DNA from: Candidatus Tectomicrobia bacterium
GTDB taxonomy: Bacteria > UBA8248
Assembly: GCA_016192135.1 (NCBI GenBank)
Contig: JACPUR010000001.1
Location: 315,840-379,839, forward strand
Direction of reading: 5' to 3'
DNA: 64,000 bases
The position numbers and the translations under genes are program-made. Below are positions 1 through 8,198 of the stretch, piece after piece (positions within the stretch are counted from its first letter, which is position 1; each line of letters opens with the position of its first letter). The notes below the pieces were generated by a model. The model ran no database searches. It was not told the origin of the DNA and was given only the letters and a program-made list of their open reading frames with translations.

Positions 1-903
1 ATGCCCCGAGGCAAGGTGGTGGGCTTGATCGGCATCGGGCGGATGGGGCTCCCCATCGCCATCCGCTATTCGAAGGCGGGCTGGACGGTGCTCGGGCGGG
101 ACATCGCGCCGAGGCAGCAGGCCGCCTTCGCCAGGCTCAAGGGCGCGCGCAAGGCCTCGCTCGCCGAGATCGCCCGGGAGTGCCCCGTCGTCCTCTTCTG
201 CGTCCCCTCGTCCAAGGAGGTCGCCTCCTGCCTCAAGGGCCGGGACGGCCTCCTGGCCAACGCCTCCGGCCGGCTCGTGATCTACGATCTCACGACCTCG
301 GATCCCCTGGAGACGCGGAAGAACGCCCGGGCGGCCGGGACCAAGGGCCACGCCTACCTCGACGCCGGGATGAGCGGGGGACCGGGCGGCATCCTGGAGG
401 GCAAGCTGACGCTGATGCTGGGGGGAGACAAGAAGGTCTTCGAGCGCACGAAAGCGGTCTTCGGCCCTTTCACCTCGAACCTCTTTCACCTGGGCGAGGT
501 GGGCGCGGGCCACGCCATGAAGCTCCTCAACAACATGGTGCTCCACACCATCTACCTCGCCACCTGCGAGGCCGCCCGCCTGGCGGAGAAGCTCGATCTC
601 TCGGTCGCGGACATGATCCGCATCTTCAACGTCTCGACCGCCTACAGCTACATCAGCCGCCACCGCTTCCCGAACAACATCCTGAACGGCTCCTGGAACG
701 CCGCCGCTCGCGTCTACAATCCCTACAAGGACGTGGGCATCGCCGTGAAGCTCGGCCGCAAGCTCAAGGCCCGCATTCCCCATGCGGAGGAAACTTACGC
801 CTTTCTCGCCAAGGCCGTGAAGCGGGGGATGATCGAGAAGGACTACTCGCTGCTCTACAAGGACTTCGGGAAAATCCAGAGGGTGAGACTGGGGAAGAAG
901 TAG
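1..903 (+). CDS. NAD(P)-dependent beta-hydroxyacid dehydrogenase
   Basis: A 300-residue protein of the 3-hydroxyisobutyrate/tartronate-semialdehyde dehydrogenase family. An N-terminal Rossmann fold shows the dinucleotide motif GLIGIGRMG at residues 8-16. The substrate-binding segment DAGMSGGPGG lies near residue 121, and GAGHAMKLLNN near residue 168 carries the catalytic lysine typical of the family. The all-alpha C-terminal half and the total length fit family norms, so the start at base 1 looks native, although an upstream start outside the window cannot be excluded. It would oxidise a beta-hydroxyacid in the cytoplasm. The substrate is not determined by the sequence. It stands alone, convergent with the next gene, and is followed by a strong terminator. 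Confidence 0.85.
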   Translation: MPRGKVVGLIGIGRMGLPIAIRYSKAGWTVLGRDIAPRQQAAFARLKGARKASLAEIARECPVVLFCVPSSKEVASCLKGRDGLLANASGRLVIYDLTTSDPLETRKNARAAGTKGHAYLDAGMSGGPGGILEGKLTLMLGGDKKVFERTKAVFGPFTSNLFHLGEVGAGHAMKLLNNMVLHTIYLATCEAARLAEKLDLSVADMIRIFNVSTAYSYISRHRFPNNILNGSWNAAARVYNPYKDVGIAVKLGRKLKARIPHAEETYAFLAKAVKRGMIEKDYSLLYKDFGKIQRVRLGKK

Positions 904-970
904 GGGGAACGGTTCGGGGCGGGGCCAGGCGCGGAGTCCGGCGGGCCCGGCCGATCTGCCCGCGAAAATG

Positions 971-1015
971 ACGCCCCCCTTTCCGCCGCGGGAAGGGGGG
1001 CGTTTTGTTTCTTTT
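971..1015 (+). terminator. Rho-independent terminator after the dehydrogenase
   Basis: The arms ACGCCCCCCTT (971-981) and AAGGGGGGCGT (993-1003) are perfectly complementary over 11 bp. They are followed directly by a T-rich tract (1003-1015). Confidence 0.85.
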
Positions 1016-1063
1016 CGCTGCGCCCGGCCCCTTGGGTGGCCCGGCGAACCCGCGTCCGCGCCT

Positions 1064-2152
1064 TCAGGCCGAACAGGCCAGGCTGGCCGCGATGCCCGTG
1101 AAATCTTCGTACGTCTGGAGGTATTGGTCGACCATCCGGATGTGGCTGAACCGCTTCTGGGCGTGCGCCCGGATGGCCGCCCGGTCGAGCTCCAAGGTCC
1201 GGGGGACGAAGGAGGCCACCGACTCGGGGGAGTCCCCGTAGAAGCCGGTTTTCCCGTAATCGATCACTTCGCTCACGGCGCCCCGGTTGCAGGCGAGCAC
1301 CGGCGTGCCGCACGCCATCGCTTCGACCATGACGTTCCCGAAGGGCTCCTCCCACTCGATGGGGAAGAGCAGGGCGGCCGCGTTCTTGAGCAGTTCATTC
1401 TTCTGCGCGTGGGCCACGCGCCCGATGTAGGTGACGTGCTTCCCGTCGATGCGGGGGCGGATGTGCGCGGAAAAGTAATCCTCCTCTTCCAGGTTTTCGG
1501 GCGCCCCCGCCAGGACGATGGGGAGCGAGGCCTTCCCGGCGATTTGGATGGCGCCCAGCGGATTCTTCAGCGGGGACATGCGGCCGAGGAAGGCCAGGTA
1601 CTTGCCGGGAAGATACGAAGGCTCGTAGGCGTTGACGTTGACGCCGTTATAAATGATCCGGATGTTCTGGCGGCGCGCGGGCGGGACGGAGGCGATTTGA
1701 GAGTGGGTTTGGGCGATGATCGGAACGTCCGGATAGCGGCTCAGGATCCACAGATCGTCGGGCGTCAGCGCGCTGTTGATCCTGTGGAAGATGGGGGTCC
1801 TGGAAAGGGTTCCGATGGGGATTGCGCGGCACCCCAGATGGCAATGGATGATGTCGAATGATTCGGCCTCTCGAAGGGCCTCCACGAGGTTCGCGTTGGC
1901 GTAACCCTCGTAGGTCCAGGCTTCTCCCCGGGCCATCGCGTCGATGAGGTTTACGTCGCAGGCCGGGCGGAGCCTGCCATCCGTTCGGGAGTCTCCCGAG
2001 GCGAAAAGGGTCACTTCATGGCCGCGCCTTACGAGCTCCTCGGTCAGCAGGTGGACGATGGCCTCCGTTCCCCCGTAGTGGGAGGGCGGGACGCTGGCCC
2101 ACAGGGGGGCGATCTGGGCGATTCGCAGGGGTGCATGGCGGACGGTCGCCAT
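1064..2152 (-). CDS. GT4-family glycosyltransferase
   Basis: A 362-residue GT-B glycosyltransferase. The start chosen gives MATVRHAPLRIAQIAPLW, the usual N-terminal strand of GT4 enzymes, followed by the glycine-rich acceptor loop with YGGTE. The C-terminal half has FLGRMSPLKNP and the donor-binding EX7E element in EEPFGNVMVEAMACGTPVL, so it should use a nucleotide-sugar. The frame stays open about 250 codons upstream, but those residues have no GT4 character, so the longer version was rejected. It is the last gene of the leftward polysaccharide cluster and is separated from it by a 325-bp gap. The acceptor and the sugar are unknown. Confidence 0.85.
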   Translation of the reverse strand: MATVRHAPLRIAQIAPLWASVPPSHYGGTEAIVHLLTEELVRRGHEVTLFASGDSRTDGRLRPACDVNLIDAMARGEAWTYEGYANANLVEALREAESFDIIHCHLGCRAIPIGTLSRTPIFHRINSALTPDDLWILSRYPDVPIIAQTHSQIASVPPARRQNIRIIYNGVNVNAYEPSYLPGKYLAFLGRMSPLKNPLGAIQIAGKASLPIVLAGAPENLEEEDYFSAHIRPRIDGKHVTYIGRVAHAQKNELLKNAAALLFPIEWEEPFGNVMVEAMACGTPVLACNRGAVSEVIDYGKTGFYGDSPESVASFVPRTLELDRAAIRAHAQKRFSHIRMVDQYLQTYEDFTGIAASLACSA

Positions 2153-2477
2153 GGAGAGGGGCCCTCCAAGCCATGAGGCTTGCGCGATGGGAGAGGCGGC
2201 TTCTCCCGCTAGTGGTTTTCGGGTGCGGGCGCTCGGCGCGGCGGGCGCCCCCGGGGGGCGAACGTCCTCACGCGCGCCCCACCCCAGGCGGCTCGGGCTG
2301 GTGAGGCAAAAGGGGGCATGGGAGGAACTCAGCTGTCCCTTTTGATTCGACAAACGGACTGCGTCGCGTTCCGGTTCCTGCGAAATGGGAGGGGAATTCC
2401 GTTTCGGGGCGCTTTTTTGAAGAAGGCCACTCTTTTTTTGCGTGCATTCGGCGTTCGAGAACGGGCTTTCGCGGTTT
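2153..2477. other. Intergenic gap within the polysaccharide cluster
   Basis: No convincing gene on either strand. The part near 2405-2445 has short A/T homopolymers unlike the GC-rich coding DNA around it, so it could hold the promoter of the leftward GT4 gene. I could not identify -35/-10 boxes. Confidence 0.4.
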
Positions 2478-3659
2478 CTATGCGGCGGGGACCGGGGCGC
2501 CGGCGAGTTCCAGCATCCGGGTGAGGACGCGCTCGGCCGAGAAGAACTCTTCCGCGATTTCCCGGGCGGCGCGGCAGTGGGCCGGATAATCCGCCCGGAT
2601 CTTCTCGAACGCCTCCAGGATGTCTTCCATCGTCCGGAAGGGGAAGAGACCCCGCCCCGCCGGAAGGACCGCCCCGAAACCGGTGTCCTGCGTGACGGCG
2701 GGCCGTCCCGCCGCCAGGAAGCAGGCGGTGCGGTCGCTGAACCAGCCCGTCCAGGGGCGGACGTACTGGTCCTTGGCCACCGTGAACTCGCCGCGGGCGG
2801 CGAAAATATAGTCGCGGTACGAGTGGATGCTGGTGGTGAGGGAGATGGCGTCCACCACGCGCCAGCCGTGCGATCGGAGCATCCGGAGCACATCCTCCTT
2901 GTTCGTGGCCAGCGCCATCTCCAGGGGCTCGCGGGTGCGCCCGGGAAGCTCCACGAACTTCAACAGTTCGAGGTGCTTGCTCCACAGGTAGGTTTCCCCC
3001 TCCCATACCGCGTCCTTGCCCGTCTGCTGCCAGCTCGTGATGGTGGTGAAGGGAGCGCCCGGCGCGGGCGCCTCCGGCCCCCGCCACCAGTCGAGGACGA
3101 CGGGCTGGCGCGTGGGCAGGAAATCGTGCCGGGTCGCCGGGATGCGGCATCCGGGCTTGCCGATATTTTCCCCGAAGGTGAACAGGTGGGTGTGGGCATC
3201 CAGCATCCCGGCCATCGATTCGCTCCCCGAGGCCACCTCCACCTGGGCCAGGAAGGGGTCCGATTCCGCGTAGATCCGCATGGGGACCCGCATGTGCTCC
3301 TCCCGGAGGATGGTCGTCCCCGTCACGTTCACCAGCATCTCCGCCTCGCCGAGCAGCCGGTCGAGGGCGGCGGGAGAGAGGCCGTGGAGGCTCCCGTCGG
3401 CCGCCGAGCGGTAGGACCACCGGCCCTTCAGGCCGCACCAGGACAGGAGGCCGTCCAGGTAGCGCGTGGTGTAGGCGCAGCTGCTGGAGATGGCGTTCTG
3501 CTCGGGGTCGAATGGCCAGGATCCCGTGTCCTCGATGTAGTAGACGTCGTAGCCCAGCCGGCGGAAGCCCTCGATGTAGTGGAGGGCCTGCCAGGCCACC
3601 CCGGCGAAGGGCGATTGGCCCATGAATCCGATGACGATGAGCTTCGGTTTTTTCGGCAT
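2478..3659 (-). CDS. GT-B-like glycosyltransferase, paralogue A
   Basis: A 393-residue protein clearly paralogous to the product of 5179-6351. Both share the N-terminal segment GVAWQ.LH..EG.RRLG..V.Y.EDTG, the central INVTG..ILREEH.RVP, AHTH.FT.GENIG.P and the C-terminal EFTVAKDQ, GWFSDR and AGRP..TQDTGF. The C-terminal pattern (name-like GRP, then an HCRAAREIAEE.F helix) resembles the donor half of GT-B enzymes often labelled glycosyltransferase family 1. The usual EX7E motif is not obvious, so catalytic activity is inferred. Within the leftward operon it follows the methyltransferase gene after 74 bp. The start was chosen at MPKKPKLIVIGFMG, where paralogue similarity begins. Confidence 0.75.
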   Translation of the reverse strand: MPKKPKLIVIGFMGQSPFAGVAWQALHYIEGFRRLGYDVYYIEDTGSWPFDPEQNAISSSCAYTTRYLDGLLSWCGLKGRWSYRSAADGSLHGLSPAALDRLLGEAEMLVNVTGTTILREEHMRVPMRIYAESDPFLAQVEVASGSESMAGMLDAHTHLFTFGENIGKPGCRIPATRHDFLPTRQPVVLDWWRGPEAPAPGAPFTTITSWQQTGKDAVWEGETYLWSKHLELLKFVELPGRTREPLEMALATNKEDVLRMLRSHGWRVVDAISLTTSIHSYRDYIFAARGEFTVAKDQYVRPWTGWFSDRTACFLAAGRPAVTQDTGFGAVLPAGRGLFPFRTMEDILEAFEKIRADYPAHCRAAREIAEEFFSAERVLTRMLELAGAPVPAA

Positions 3660-3733
3660 CCGGGCGTTCCCTTGGCGCCGGCGGGCGGCTCCGCGCGCTC
3701 GAGGATAGATATACGTGGTTGTCGGGCGGGGGA

Positions 3734-4393
3734 CTAGGGCCGGGGGAGCTCCCAGCCCGGAGGCTTGGAGAAGAGTGAGAACAAGGCGTCGATGGCCACG
3801 CCGTTCTTCTCTCCCCGGTGGACCTCCTCCGAATCGAGCGCGCAGCCCACGTTCAGGAAGAGGTCTCGGTAGGTCCGCACGTGCCAGCGGGAAAGCAGAT
3901 AGTCCTGCGTGCCTCCGCAGGTGCTCACGAGCAGGAGCCGCCCTCCCGGCCGGAGCGAGTCGACCGCCTGGGCGGCGAACCAGCCCACCTCGAAGAACGT
4001 GTAGAGCCATCCGAAGTAGTAGATGACCTCGCTGATCACGATCAGGTCCCAGGGGCCGCCGGCCCCGAGGTCCATCTCCATGGCGTTCGCCACCCGGAAC
4101 TCCACGTTCCCCGCCCCCGCGGAGGACCGCCGGGCGCGCTCGATGGCCGAGGGAGCGATGTCCACGCCCACGACGCTGTCGCACAAGGAGGCCATCCGCC
4201 GGGTGAAGGCCCCTCCGCCGCAGGCGATCTCGAGGGCGCGGGGGTAGCGGCGCCCCTCCAGCATCTCCAGCAGCCGGGCGTACTTCGCCTTCTCGAAGGG
4301 GGACGACTCGAAGTCCCAGAAGTCCCCCTCCTTCCAGATGTTCTCGAAGAAGCCCTCGGCCTTCGAGTGGATGAGGCTGCGGTCCCGGTTCAT
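3734..4393 (-). CDS. SAM-dependent methyltransferase, NodS-like
   Basis: A 219-residue class I methyltransferase. SAM-binding motif I reads LEIACGGGAFTRRMA near residue 52, followed by VVGVDIAPSAIERAR (acidic residue for the ribose) and DLIVISEVIYYFG. The size and the SEVIYY motif resemble the NodS-like group that N-methylates amino sugars, but it could methylate another sugar or lipid. It lies 8 bp downstream of the ChbG-like deacetylase gene in the same leftward operon. Deacetylation of an amino sugar followed by methylation is therefore an attractive but untested order of events. Confidence 0.75.
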   Translation of the reverse strand: MNRDRSLIHSKAEGFFENIWKEGDFWDFESSPFEKAKYARLLEMLEGRRYPRALEIACGGGAFTRRMASLCDSVVGVDIAPSAIERARRSSAGAGNVEFRVANAMEMDLGAGGPWDLIVISEVIYYFGWLYTFFEVGWFAAQAVDSLRPGGRLLLVSTCGGTQDYLLSRWHVRTYRDLFLNVGCALDSEEVHRGEKNGVAIDALFSLFSKPPGWELPRP

Positions 4394-4401
4394 GGATTCT
4401 C

Positions 4402-5145
4402 TCACTCCGCGGCGGGAGTGAGAATGCCCGATCGGATCGCCTGCTGCACGGCCCGGAACGAGCAGAGGGAGATTTCCAGCCCGGGCAGCGCCTCGCGCAC
4501 CTTCGGGCTGCAGAGGACCCTTACCTCCTCCGCGCGCTCGGCCAGGTAGGGGGAGGCGAAATCCGCCCCGATGCCGGGATGGCAGCACAGCTCCGTCACG
4601 CCCGCCGGAAGCTCTTCCAGGAGGCCGAGCAGATGCCGGACCGTGAGGAAGTCGGGGATGGAGCGGCCCTCGGCGGTCTGCCCGTAGAACCTGCCGCAAT
4701 AGGATATCTCCGGCGTGACCTCCCGCAAGGGAACCCCGAGCCGCTCCGCCGCTTCCATCAGGATGGAGCGGACGGGCTCGGTGCGGTGGAAGTGCTGGTG
4801 GGAATCCAGGTGCGTCGGTTCCATGCCGGCGAGCTTCCGGAAGGCCTGGATCTGCCGCCGGACCTCCCTGCGGACGGCCGCCTTGTCCTGGCGCGGGACC
4901 ACCTCGTAGAGCAGCTCCCAGTTCCCGCCGGGGCAGACCCACTCGCCCAGGTCCACGTGGAGGCCCAGGCTGAGCGCGGCGTTCCCTCGTGCGTAGGCGG
5001 CCGCCCCGGCGGCGGCGGGCCCCCGGACCATGAGGCTGGCGCTGGTGAGGATGCCGTGCTCATGCGCTTCGATGATGCCGGCGTTGATGCCCCGGCTCAG
5101 GCCGAAATCATCTCCGTTCACGATGAGAAGCTTGGCGGCATCCAC
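4402..5145 (-). CDS. ChbG/HpnK (YdjC) family carbohydrate deacetylase
   Basis: A 247-residue YdjC-fold deacetylase. The metal and active-site motifs are NGDDFGLS at residues 10-17, GLHVDLGE near 61 and LDSHQHFH near 113, with a CCHPG motif near 187. Family members remove acetyl groups from N-acetylated sugars (ChbG) or act in hopanoid tailoring (HpnK). Here the neighbours are glycosyltransferases and an exporter rather than squalene-hopene genes, so a polysaccharide role is more likely. It lies 33 bp downstream of the paralogue B gene and 8 bp upstream of the methyltransferase gene. Confidence 0.85.
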   Translation of the reverse strand: MDAAKLLIVNGDDFGLSRGINAGIIEAHEHGILTSASLMVRGPAAAGAAAYARGNAALSLGLHVDLGEWVCPGGNWELLYEVVPRQDKAAVRREVRRQIQAFRKLAGMEPTHLDSHQHFHRTEPVRSILMEAAERLGVPLREVTPEISYCGRFYGQTAEGRSIPDFLTVRHLLGLLEELPAGVTELCCHPGIGADFASPYLAERAEEVRVLCSPKVREALPGLEISLCSFRAVQQAIRSGILTPAAE

Positions 5146-5178
5146 GGTCTAGGCGGCCTCGGGTAGAAAACGGGTGAT

Positions 5179-6351
5179 TTACAGTCCGGCTTGGCGCAGG
5201 AGCGCCCCGAGAACGGTCTCGGCCCGGAAGTGCGTCTCCGCGATTTCCCGCGCGGCGCGGCAGTGGCGGGGGTAATCGCTGTCTATCTCGTCGATCGCGG
5301 CGAGGATATCATCCATGTCCCGGAAGGAGAAGAGGCCCTCGCCGGTCGGGAGGTTCTCGTCGAAGCCCGTGTCCTGGGTGATGACGGGCCTGCCGGCCGC
5401 GAGGAAAGTGGCGCTGCGGTCGCTGAACCAGCCGCTCTTGAAGCGGATGTTCTGGTCCTTCGCCACGGTGAACTCCCCCCGCGCGCCCCGGATGTAGTCG
5501 CGGTAGGGGAGGATGTCCCGGGAGATCGCGAGCGCCTCCGTCACCTGCCAGCCGTTCTCGCGCAGCCAGGCGACGGGGTCGGAGTCGTCGTAGGCGAGCG
5601 CGAGCTCGAAGGGGCGCCCCGCGCGGCGCGGCAGGTCCGCCACCTTGAGGAACTCCGTGTGCTTGGTCCAGGTGTAGGTCTTGCCCTGCCAGACGATGTC
5701 CTTGCAGGTCTGCTTCCAATGGGTGACGGTGGTGAAGGGGCGCGGCTTGCCGTTGGCCGGGGCCTTCTCCGGCTCCCACCAGTCCAGCGCGACGGGCTGC
5801 CGCGTCGGCCGGTAGGCGAAGGGCCCCGTCGGGAGGGGGCAGATGGGCCTGCCGATGTTCTCCCCGTAGGTGAAGTGGTGGGTGTGGGCGCTCAGCAGGC
5901 CGATGGTGAAGCGGTTGCCCTGGGCCACCTCGATCTGGGGCAGGACCGGATCCGTCTCGATGAAGACGCGCACCGGGACGCGCAGGTGCTCTTCGCGCAG
6001 GATGGTCGCGCCCGTCACGTTCAGGATGGCGTCGGCCCGGCGGAAGATATCCCCGGCGGAGGAGGCGAGGGGGCCGTGGAGGCTTCCGTCCACCCCGGAG
6101 CGGTAGAGCCAGCGGCCGCCCATCCCGCACCAGGACATGATTCGGTCGAGGTAGCGCAGCGAGAAGCCGCAGTCTTCGGTGACGGTTTGCTGGTCGGCGT
6201 CGTAGGGCCAGGCGCCGGTGTCCTCGACGTAGTGGACCTCACACCCCAGGCGCCGGAGGCCTTCCAGGAAGTGGAGGAACTGCCACGCCACCCCGGCGAA
6301 CGGCATCCGGGCGGCAATGCCCATCAGAACGACAGAAGGCCGGCCTTTCAT
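5179..6351 (-). CDS. GT-B-like glycosyltransferase, paralogue B
   Basis: A 390-residue paralogue of the protein at 2478-3659, colinear over its whole length with the same landmark motifs (EDTGAWP, NVTGATILREEH, AHTHHFTYGENIG, EFTVAKDQN, GWFSDRSATFLAAGRP, QDTGF). The two copies are well diverged yet both intact, which suggests distinct acceptors or donors rather than a recent duplication. It begins 5 bp after the ABC exporter gene, so it is probably co-transcribed and perhaps translationally linked. Activity as a glycosyltransferase is inferred from the fold-like C-terminus and context. No signal peptide or membrane segment is visible, so a cytoplasmic or membrane-face location is likely. Confidence 0.75.
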   Translation of the reverse strand: MKGRPSVVLMGIAARMPFAGVAWQFLHFLEGLRRLGCEVHYVEDTGAWPYDADQQTVTEDCGFSLRYLDRIMSWCGMGGRWLYRSGVDGSLHGPLASSAGDIFRRADAILNVTGATILREEHLRVPVRVFIETDPVLPQIEVAQGNRFTIGLLSAHTHHFTYGENIGRPICPLPTGPFAYRPTRQPVALDWWEPEKAPANGKPRPFTTVTHWKQTCKDIVWQGKTYTWTKHTEFLKVADLPRRAGRPFELALAYDDSDPVAWLRENGWQVTEALAISRDILPYRDYIRGARGEFTVAKDQNIRFKSGWFSDRSATFLAAGRPVITQDTGFDENLPTGEGLFSFRDMDDILAAIDEIDSDYPRHCRAAREIAETHFRAETVLGALLRQAGL

Positions 6352-6356
6352 GACGC

Positions 6357-8198
6357 TTACTCTCCCGGTGCGGCGGGAATAGGCTCATGCCGTGCGATCT
6401 CCATTTGCTGCCGATAGAGGCTGGCGTAGAGGCGGTCGAGCGCCACCAGCTCCGTGTGCGTCCCCGACTCCACGATCCGGCCCCGATCCAGGACGATGAT
6501 ACGATCGGCGTTGCGGATAGTCGAGAGGCGGTGGGCGATGATGAAGGTCGTCCGGTTTTCCATGAGGCGGTTTAGGGCCTCTAGGAGCAGGCTTTCCGTC
6601 CGGGCGTCCAGGGCCGAGGTCGGCTCGTCCAGGATGAGGATGGGAGCGTCCTTCAGGAAGGCGCGCGCGATGGAGAGGCGCTGCTTCTCCCCGCCCGAGA
6701 GGGTGGCGCCCCTCTCCCCGACCACCGTGTCGTAGCCCTCGGGGAGGCGCTGGATGAAGTCGTGCGCGTTGGCGGCGATGGCGGCCGCCTCGATCTGCTC
6801 CCGGGTGGCGTCCGGCCGGCCGTAGGAGATGTTCTCAGCGACGCTGAGCGGGAAGATGAAGGACTCCTGGAGCACGATGGCCACCTGCTCGCGCAGGCAG
6901 CGCAGCCGGATGCCCCGGATGTCCTGCCCGTCCACGGTGATGCGGCCGTCCCGGGGGTCGTAGAAGCGGACCAGGAGGCTGACGAGGGTGGTCTTGCCCG
7001 CCCCCGTGGGGCCGACGATGGCCAGCGTCTCGCCCGGGCCGGCCTCGAAGGAGATGTCCTTGATCGCCAGCTGCCCCCGCTCGTAGCCGAAAGCGACACT
7101 CTCGTAGCGGATGCGGCCCTCGAGTTTCACCTCGCGGGCGCTGGGCCGGTCCTCCACGTCGAGGGGGGTGTCGAGGATCTCCAGCGCGCGCTCCGCCCGC
7201 GCGGCCGCGTCCTGGATGGTCGAGGCCGTGTAGGTGATGGCGTTGAGCGGCGTATACAGCGACTGTAGGTAGGAGAGGAAGAGGATGATGGTCCCTACCG
7301 TCACCTTCCCCTGCAGCACGTAGAGCGCGCCCAGGTACATGATCCCCGCGGTGCCCACCGAGGTCACGAGCCCGACGAAGAGCTTGAACCACATGTCCGC
7401 GTGCGCGGAGCGCTCGTAGGCCGTGACCGTCTGGTCCGCGAAGGAGCGGAAGCGCGCCTGCTCGATCGGCTCCCGGGTGAAGGCCTGGACCGCCGGGATC
7501 GCGCTCATGGCCTGTGCCACCATGGCCGCCATCTGCCCTTCGAGGTGCCTGCGTTCACGGCCACGCTGCTGCATCGGCTTCCCAAAAATCCGGATGGAGA
7601 GGATCAGGAAGGGGGCCACCCCCATGGCGAGCAGCGTCATCGTGGGCTCAAGGCGCCACATGATGACGAACATAGCCGCCAGCATGACCAAGGATTGAAG
7701 GGCAGGCAGCAAGGCGCCGCCGATCAGGGAGTTCGCGCAGTAGGTGTCCCCGGTCACCCGGGCCACGGTGTCGCCAACGGGCCGGCGGTTGTGGAAGGTC
7801 AGCGAGAGGCGCTGGAGGTGGTGAAAGATGTCCGCCGCCAGATCGTACACCATCCGCTGGCCCAGCCGGACGGTGGAGACGAGATTGATCTGGGTCATGA
7901 GCCAGGCCAGCAGGAAGAGGATCAGGGTGCTGGCGCATACCCAGACGAGCAGCCCCTCCGGGGTTTCGCTCCCCGGCATGTAAGAGAATATCCCGTCCAC
8001 CGCGCCGGAGTGCTGGCCGAGCACCTGGTCCAGCAGGATTTTCATCGGCCAGGGTTTCAGCACCTCCAAGCCGATTTCGAGGAACAGGGTCAGCAGGACG
8101 GTCCCGAATTGCGCGCGATGGGGCCATAAATAAGCAAGGAGGCGCCCGTACATCTTCATGCGGTGCGCGCCCCCGCGGGGCGGATTTTGCGTACTCAT
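6357..8198 (-). CDS. ABC exporter, fused membrane and ATPase domains
   Basis: A 613-residue half-transporter of the MsbA/lipid-exporter type. Residues 1-330 form a six-helix transmembrane domain. The ATPase domain has Walker A GPTGAGKTT, Q-loop LQES, signature LSGGEKQR, Walker B ILILDEPTSALD and the H-loop IIAHRLST. It would act as a homodimer in the inner membrane exporting a lipid-linked or hydrophobic product of the surrounding glycosyltransferases. Its ATG overlaps the TGA of the upstream gene by 4 bp (8195-8198), so the two are translationally coupled. An internal start at MKMYGRLL is possible but less favoured by this coupling. Confidence 0.9.
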   Translation of the reverse strand: MSTQNPPRGGAHRMKMYGRLLAYLWPHRAQFGTVLLTLFLEIGLEVLKPWPMKILLDQVLGQHSGAVDGIFSYMPGSETPEGLLVWVCASTLILFLLAWLMTQINLVSTVRLGQRMVYDLAADIFHHLQRLSLTFHNRRPVGDTVARVTGDTYCANSLIGGALLPALQSLVMLAAMFVIMWRLEPTMTLLAMGVAPFLILSIRIFGKPMQQRGRERRHLEGQMAAMVAQAMSAIPAVQAFTREPIEQARFRSFADQTVTAYERSAHADMWFKLFVGLVTSVGTAGIMYLGALYVLQGKVTVGTIILFLSYLQSLYTPLNAITYTASTIQDAAARAERALEILDTPLDVEDRPSAREVKLEGRIRYESVAFGYERGQLAIKDISFEAGPGETLAIVGPTGAGKTTLVSLLVRFYDPRDGRITVDGQDIRGIRLRCLREQVAIVLQESFIFPLSVAENISYGRPDATREQIEAAAIAANAHDFIQRLPEGYDTVVGERGATLSGGEKQRLSIARAFLKDAPILILDEPTSALDARTESLLLEALNRLMENRTTFIIAHRLSTIRNADRIIVLDRGRIVESGTHTELVALDRLYASLYRQQMEIARHEPIPAAPGE

